Below, one piece after another: positions 62,707 to 64,000 of a DNA stretch of 64,000 bases; positions within the stretch are counted from its first letter, which is position 1, and each line of letters begins with the position of its first letter. Both the position numbers and the translations under genes were made by a program. The notes under the pieces are model-generated. The model ran no database searches. It saw nothing but the letters and a program-made list of their open reading frames with translations, and was not told the DNA's origin. Source of the stretch: Flavobacterium sp. (GTDB lineage Bacteria > Bacteroidota > Bacteroidia > Flavobacteriales > Flavobacteriaceae); NCBI RefSeq assembly GCF_039595935.1, contig NZ_JBCNKR010000006.1, positions 2,142,001 through 2,206,000 on the forward strand, written 5' to 3'.

Positions 62707-63063
62707 TTAATTAACTGATTTTGTAGACAAAACTGTAGATTCACTTGTTACAGTGATTTCGTGTCTTGCTTTTTTGAAGTTGTCTTCGATTTCTAAAAAG
62801 TAAGTTCCTGTTGGAAATTCTTCTAAGCTGAAAGTTCTTAAAATTCCGTCTTTACCAGAAGCATTTTCAGAATAAATTAAATTGTTGTTTTTATCGTAAA
62901 TACTAATACTGGCTTTTTGTGTTTGGTTTAAAGCAAAAGTGATTAGTTTTCCATTCGATCTTAATACATGAAGATTAAAAGCGTTGTTTCCGTCAATTGC
63001 ATAAGTACTTAATCCTGATAAAAGTACTGCACATACTAAACTCAATTTTAAATTCTTTTTCAT
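62707..63063 (-). CDS. DUF3244-like small secreted protein 3, C-terminally truncated
   Basis: A 118-residue exported protein (signal peptide ending LSTYA, mature IDGNNAFNLHVLRSNGKLITFALNQ) with the full core (KASISIYDKNNNLIYSENASGKDGILRTFSLEEFPTGTYFLEIED). It ends at LSTKSVN, about 15 residues before its relatives. DNA beyond the stop still resembles the lost tail, as GTAGCAATACAC matches the VAVR codons of gene 4 but with a 5-nt net indel. The core fold is probably intact; the TSVAVR tail is lost. Confidence 0.85.
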   Translation of the reverse strand: MKKNLKLSLVCAVLLSGLSTYAIDGNNAFNLHVLRSNGKLITFALNQTQKASISIYDKNNNLIYSENASGKDGILRTFSLEEFPTGTYFLEIEDNFKKARHEITVTSESTVLSTKSVN

Positions 63064-63105
63064 AACTATTATTTTTTTGTTTTTATTATCTCTAATTCTC
63101 TGATG

Positions 63106-63196
63106 TAAAATTACTTAGGATATACATATATTATATCAACTCTATTTTCCTATTTCGATGCTATATTCTCATTTACGAAACCGTTATAGGTTAAAA
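63106..63196 (-). promoter_or_regulatory. Promoter and 60-bp conserved block of DUF3244 gene 3
   Basis: Minus-strand TAATTTTA (63106-63113), a 23-nt spacer and TTG (63137-63139). The block 63137-63196 is identical to 62348-62407, while the spacers between -33 and -7 have diverged. Confidence 0.75.
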
Positions 63197-63298
63197 TTTG
63201 AATTATCTCTATCGTTTTAGTTAATTCATGTGTTATTTTTCAACGTTTTTTTAAAAGTGACATAGATTCAAAGAGACAAAGAGACAAAGGTTTTTTTA

Positions 63299-63330
63299 AA
63301 AGATGCTGAGGTACTAAGATGCTAAGTTTT
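63299..63330 (+). repeat. Octamer array copy h
   Basis: AAGATGCT, GAGGTACT, AAGATGCT, AAGTTTTT between DUF3244 genes 3 and 4, next to AAAGAGAC and CTAAAATCT short repeats (63268-63385). Confidence 0.8.
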
Positions 63331-63398
63331 TTTAAACTTGAAACAAAAAATCTAAACTCTAAAATCTGCAATCTAAAATCTAATATCGAAAGTTTAGA

Positions 63399-63437
63399 GC
63401 AAAAAAAAAAACAGCCCAATAACCACAAAGAGCTGTT
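63399..63437 (-). terminator. Terminator of DUF3244 gene 4
   Basis: AAACAGCCC / GAGCTGTTT stem (one mismatch relative to genes 2 and 3) with a T-run on the minus strand. Confidence 0.85.
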
Positions 63438-63508
63438 TTTAAAACTTGCGTTTTTAACTTTACTAACTATCTAACCTTAGTTTTATACTTATGAGAAGTA
63501 TAACTTTT

Positions 63509-63907
63509 TTAGCGTACTGCTACGCTTGTATTTTTATCAGAAACTTTGTTAACTGAAGAAATTGCTTTTGAAGATAAACTTGCGATTTCGTTGTTTACAG
63601 TAATTTCATATCTAACTTTTTTTGCATTGTTTTCAACTTCTAAGAAGTAAGTTCCGTCAGGAAAATCCTGTAAGCTGAAAGTTCTCAAAATTCCATCTTT
63701 ACCAGTAGCATTTTCTGTATATATTAAAGTACCTTCTTTATCATATATAGTCAATTTTGCTTTTTGAGTCTGGTTAAGACCAAAAGTGATCAATTTTCCG
63801 TTTTTCAATACATGAAGATTAAAGTCCTCATTACCATCAATTGCATAAGTGCTTACACCTGCAAAAAGAGCAGCACATACTAAACTTAATTTTACAATCT
63901 TTTTCAT
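63509..63907 (-). CDS. DUF3244-like small secreted protein 4
   Basis: A 132-residue exported protein (signal peptide ending VSTYA, mature IDGNEDFNLHVLKNGKLITFGLNQ). It has the same core as genes 2 and 3 (KAKLTIYDKEGTLIYTENATGKDGILRTFSLQDFPDGTYFLEVENNAKKVRYEITV) and the full C-terminal motif TSVAVR. It carries the array's 3' UTR with a small TACTTATGAGAAGTATAA hairpin. The array may continue past the window end. Confidence 0.88.
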   Translation of the reverse strand: MKKIVKLSLVCAALFAGVSTYAIDGNEDFNLHVLKNGKLITFGLNQTQKAKLTIYDKEGTLIYTENATGKDGILRTFSLQDFPDGTYFLEVENNAKKVRYEITVNNEIASLSSKAISSVNKVSDKNTSVAVR

Positions 63908-63947
63908 ATGTATTTGTTTTAGTTTTTTTATCTCTAAATCTCTGATG

Positions 63948-63981
63948 TAAAATTACTCCGGTTGTGTCTATTTTATATCAA
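63948..63981 (-). promoter_or_regulatory. Promoter of DUF3244 gene 4
   Basis: Minus-strand TAATTTTA (63948-63955), a 23-nt spacer and TTG (63979-63981), the same geometry as genes 2 and 3. The conserved block begins (CAACTCTATTTTCC) but diverges before the window edge. Confidence 0.65.
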
Positions 63982-64000
63982 CTCTATTTTCCAATTTATG

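Overview
The window is a chromosomal segment of a Flavobacterium-type bacterium (Bacteroidota, Flavobacteriia, close in style to the F. johnsoniae group). It is AT-rich and ribosome binding sites are weak. Promoters that can be read follow the Bacteroidota pattern TTG - about 19 nt - TAnnTTTG. Many products are Flavobacteriia hallmarks: type IX secretion (T9SS) cargo, PorP/SprF, paired TonB receptors with a carboxypeptidase-like N-terminal domain, DUF3244, DUF4197, DUF5723 and DUF5995 proteins. I saw no rRNA, tRNA, CRISPR array, insertion sequence or prophage.

Layout. 1-5.6 kb: the 3' end of a large T9SS type B surface protein, then PorP/SprF-like and OmpA-family genes (a secretion/gliding-type cassette), a lipoprotein and a DUF1573 protein. 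5.8-10 kb: valS and an amino acid permease. 10.2-19.8 kb: a minus-strand iron/metal uptake cluster with three TonB receptors, a PepSY membrane protein and a DUF4198 protein. Four of its promoters share a TTATTTAGAnTnAATAA-like dyad, a candidate operator. 20-27.7 kb: an MFS transporter, small envelope genes, a type IA topoisomerase, a cytochrome-like lipoprotein and a DUF5995 gene. 27.7-34 kb: an accessory pocket with a truncated SDR gene, several unrecognised small genes and a large TIR-STAND-TPR protein that looks like an immune sensor. 34-37 kb: prfA and a DUF5723 protein. 37.3-44 kb: a stress module (YtxH, holin-like, lmo0937, porin, DUF4142, CsbD, Dps) around a CHASE3 histidine kinase, a frameshifted response regulator and an AraC regulator. 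44-55 kb: pyrF, a cytoplasmic metal-receptor-like protein, katA, purU, DUF4197, Coa1-like, SGNH and L,D-transpeptidase genes. 55-60.7 kb: fused acyl-CoA mutase icmF, an ELWxxDGT-repeat T9SS type A protein and a small secreted protein. 61-64 kb: a tandem array of four DUF3244 secreted proteins.

Intergenic DNA is unusually structured. There are octamer-periodic arrays (RAGRTNCT)n, long near-perfect inverted repeats of several sequence families, and a 242-bp tandem duplication upstream of katA. Each copy of that duplication encodes the same 19-residue hydrophobic peptide on the minus strand, followed by its own intrinsic terminator. The duplication and the DUF3244 array, with its 60-bp identical upstream block, are the best candidates for something undescribed. 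The TIR-STAND-TPR gene is the best candidate defence gene.
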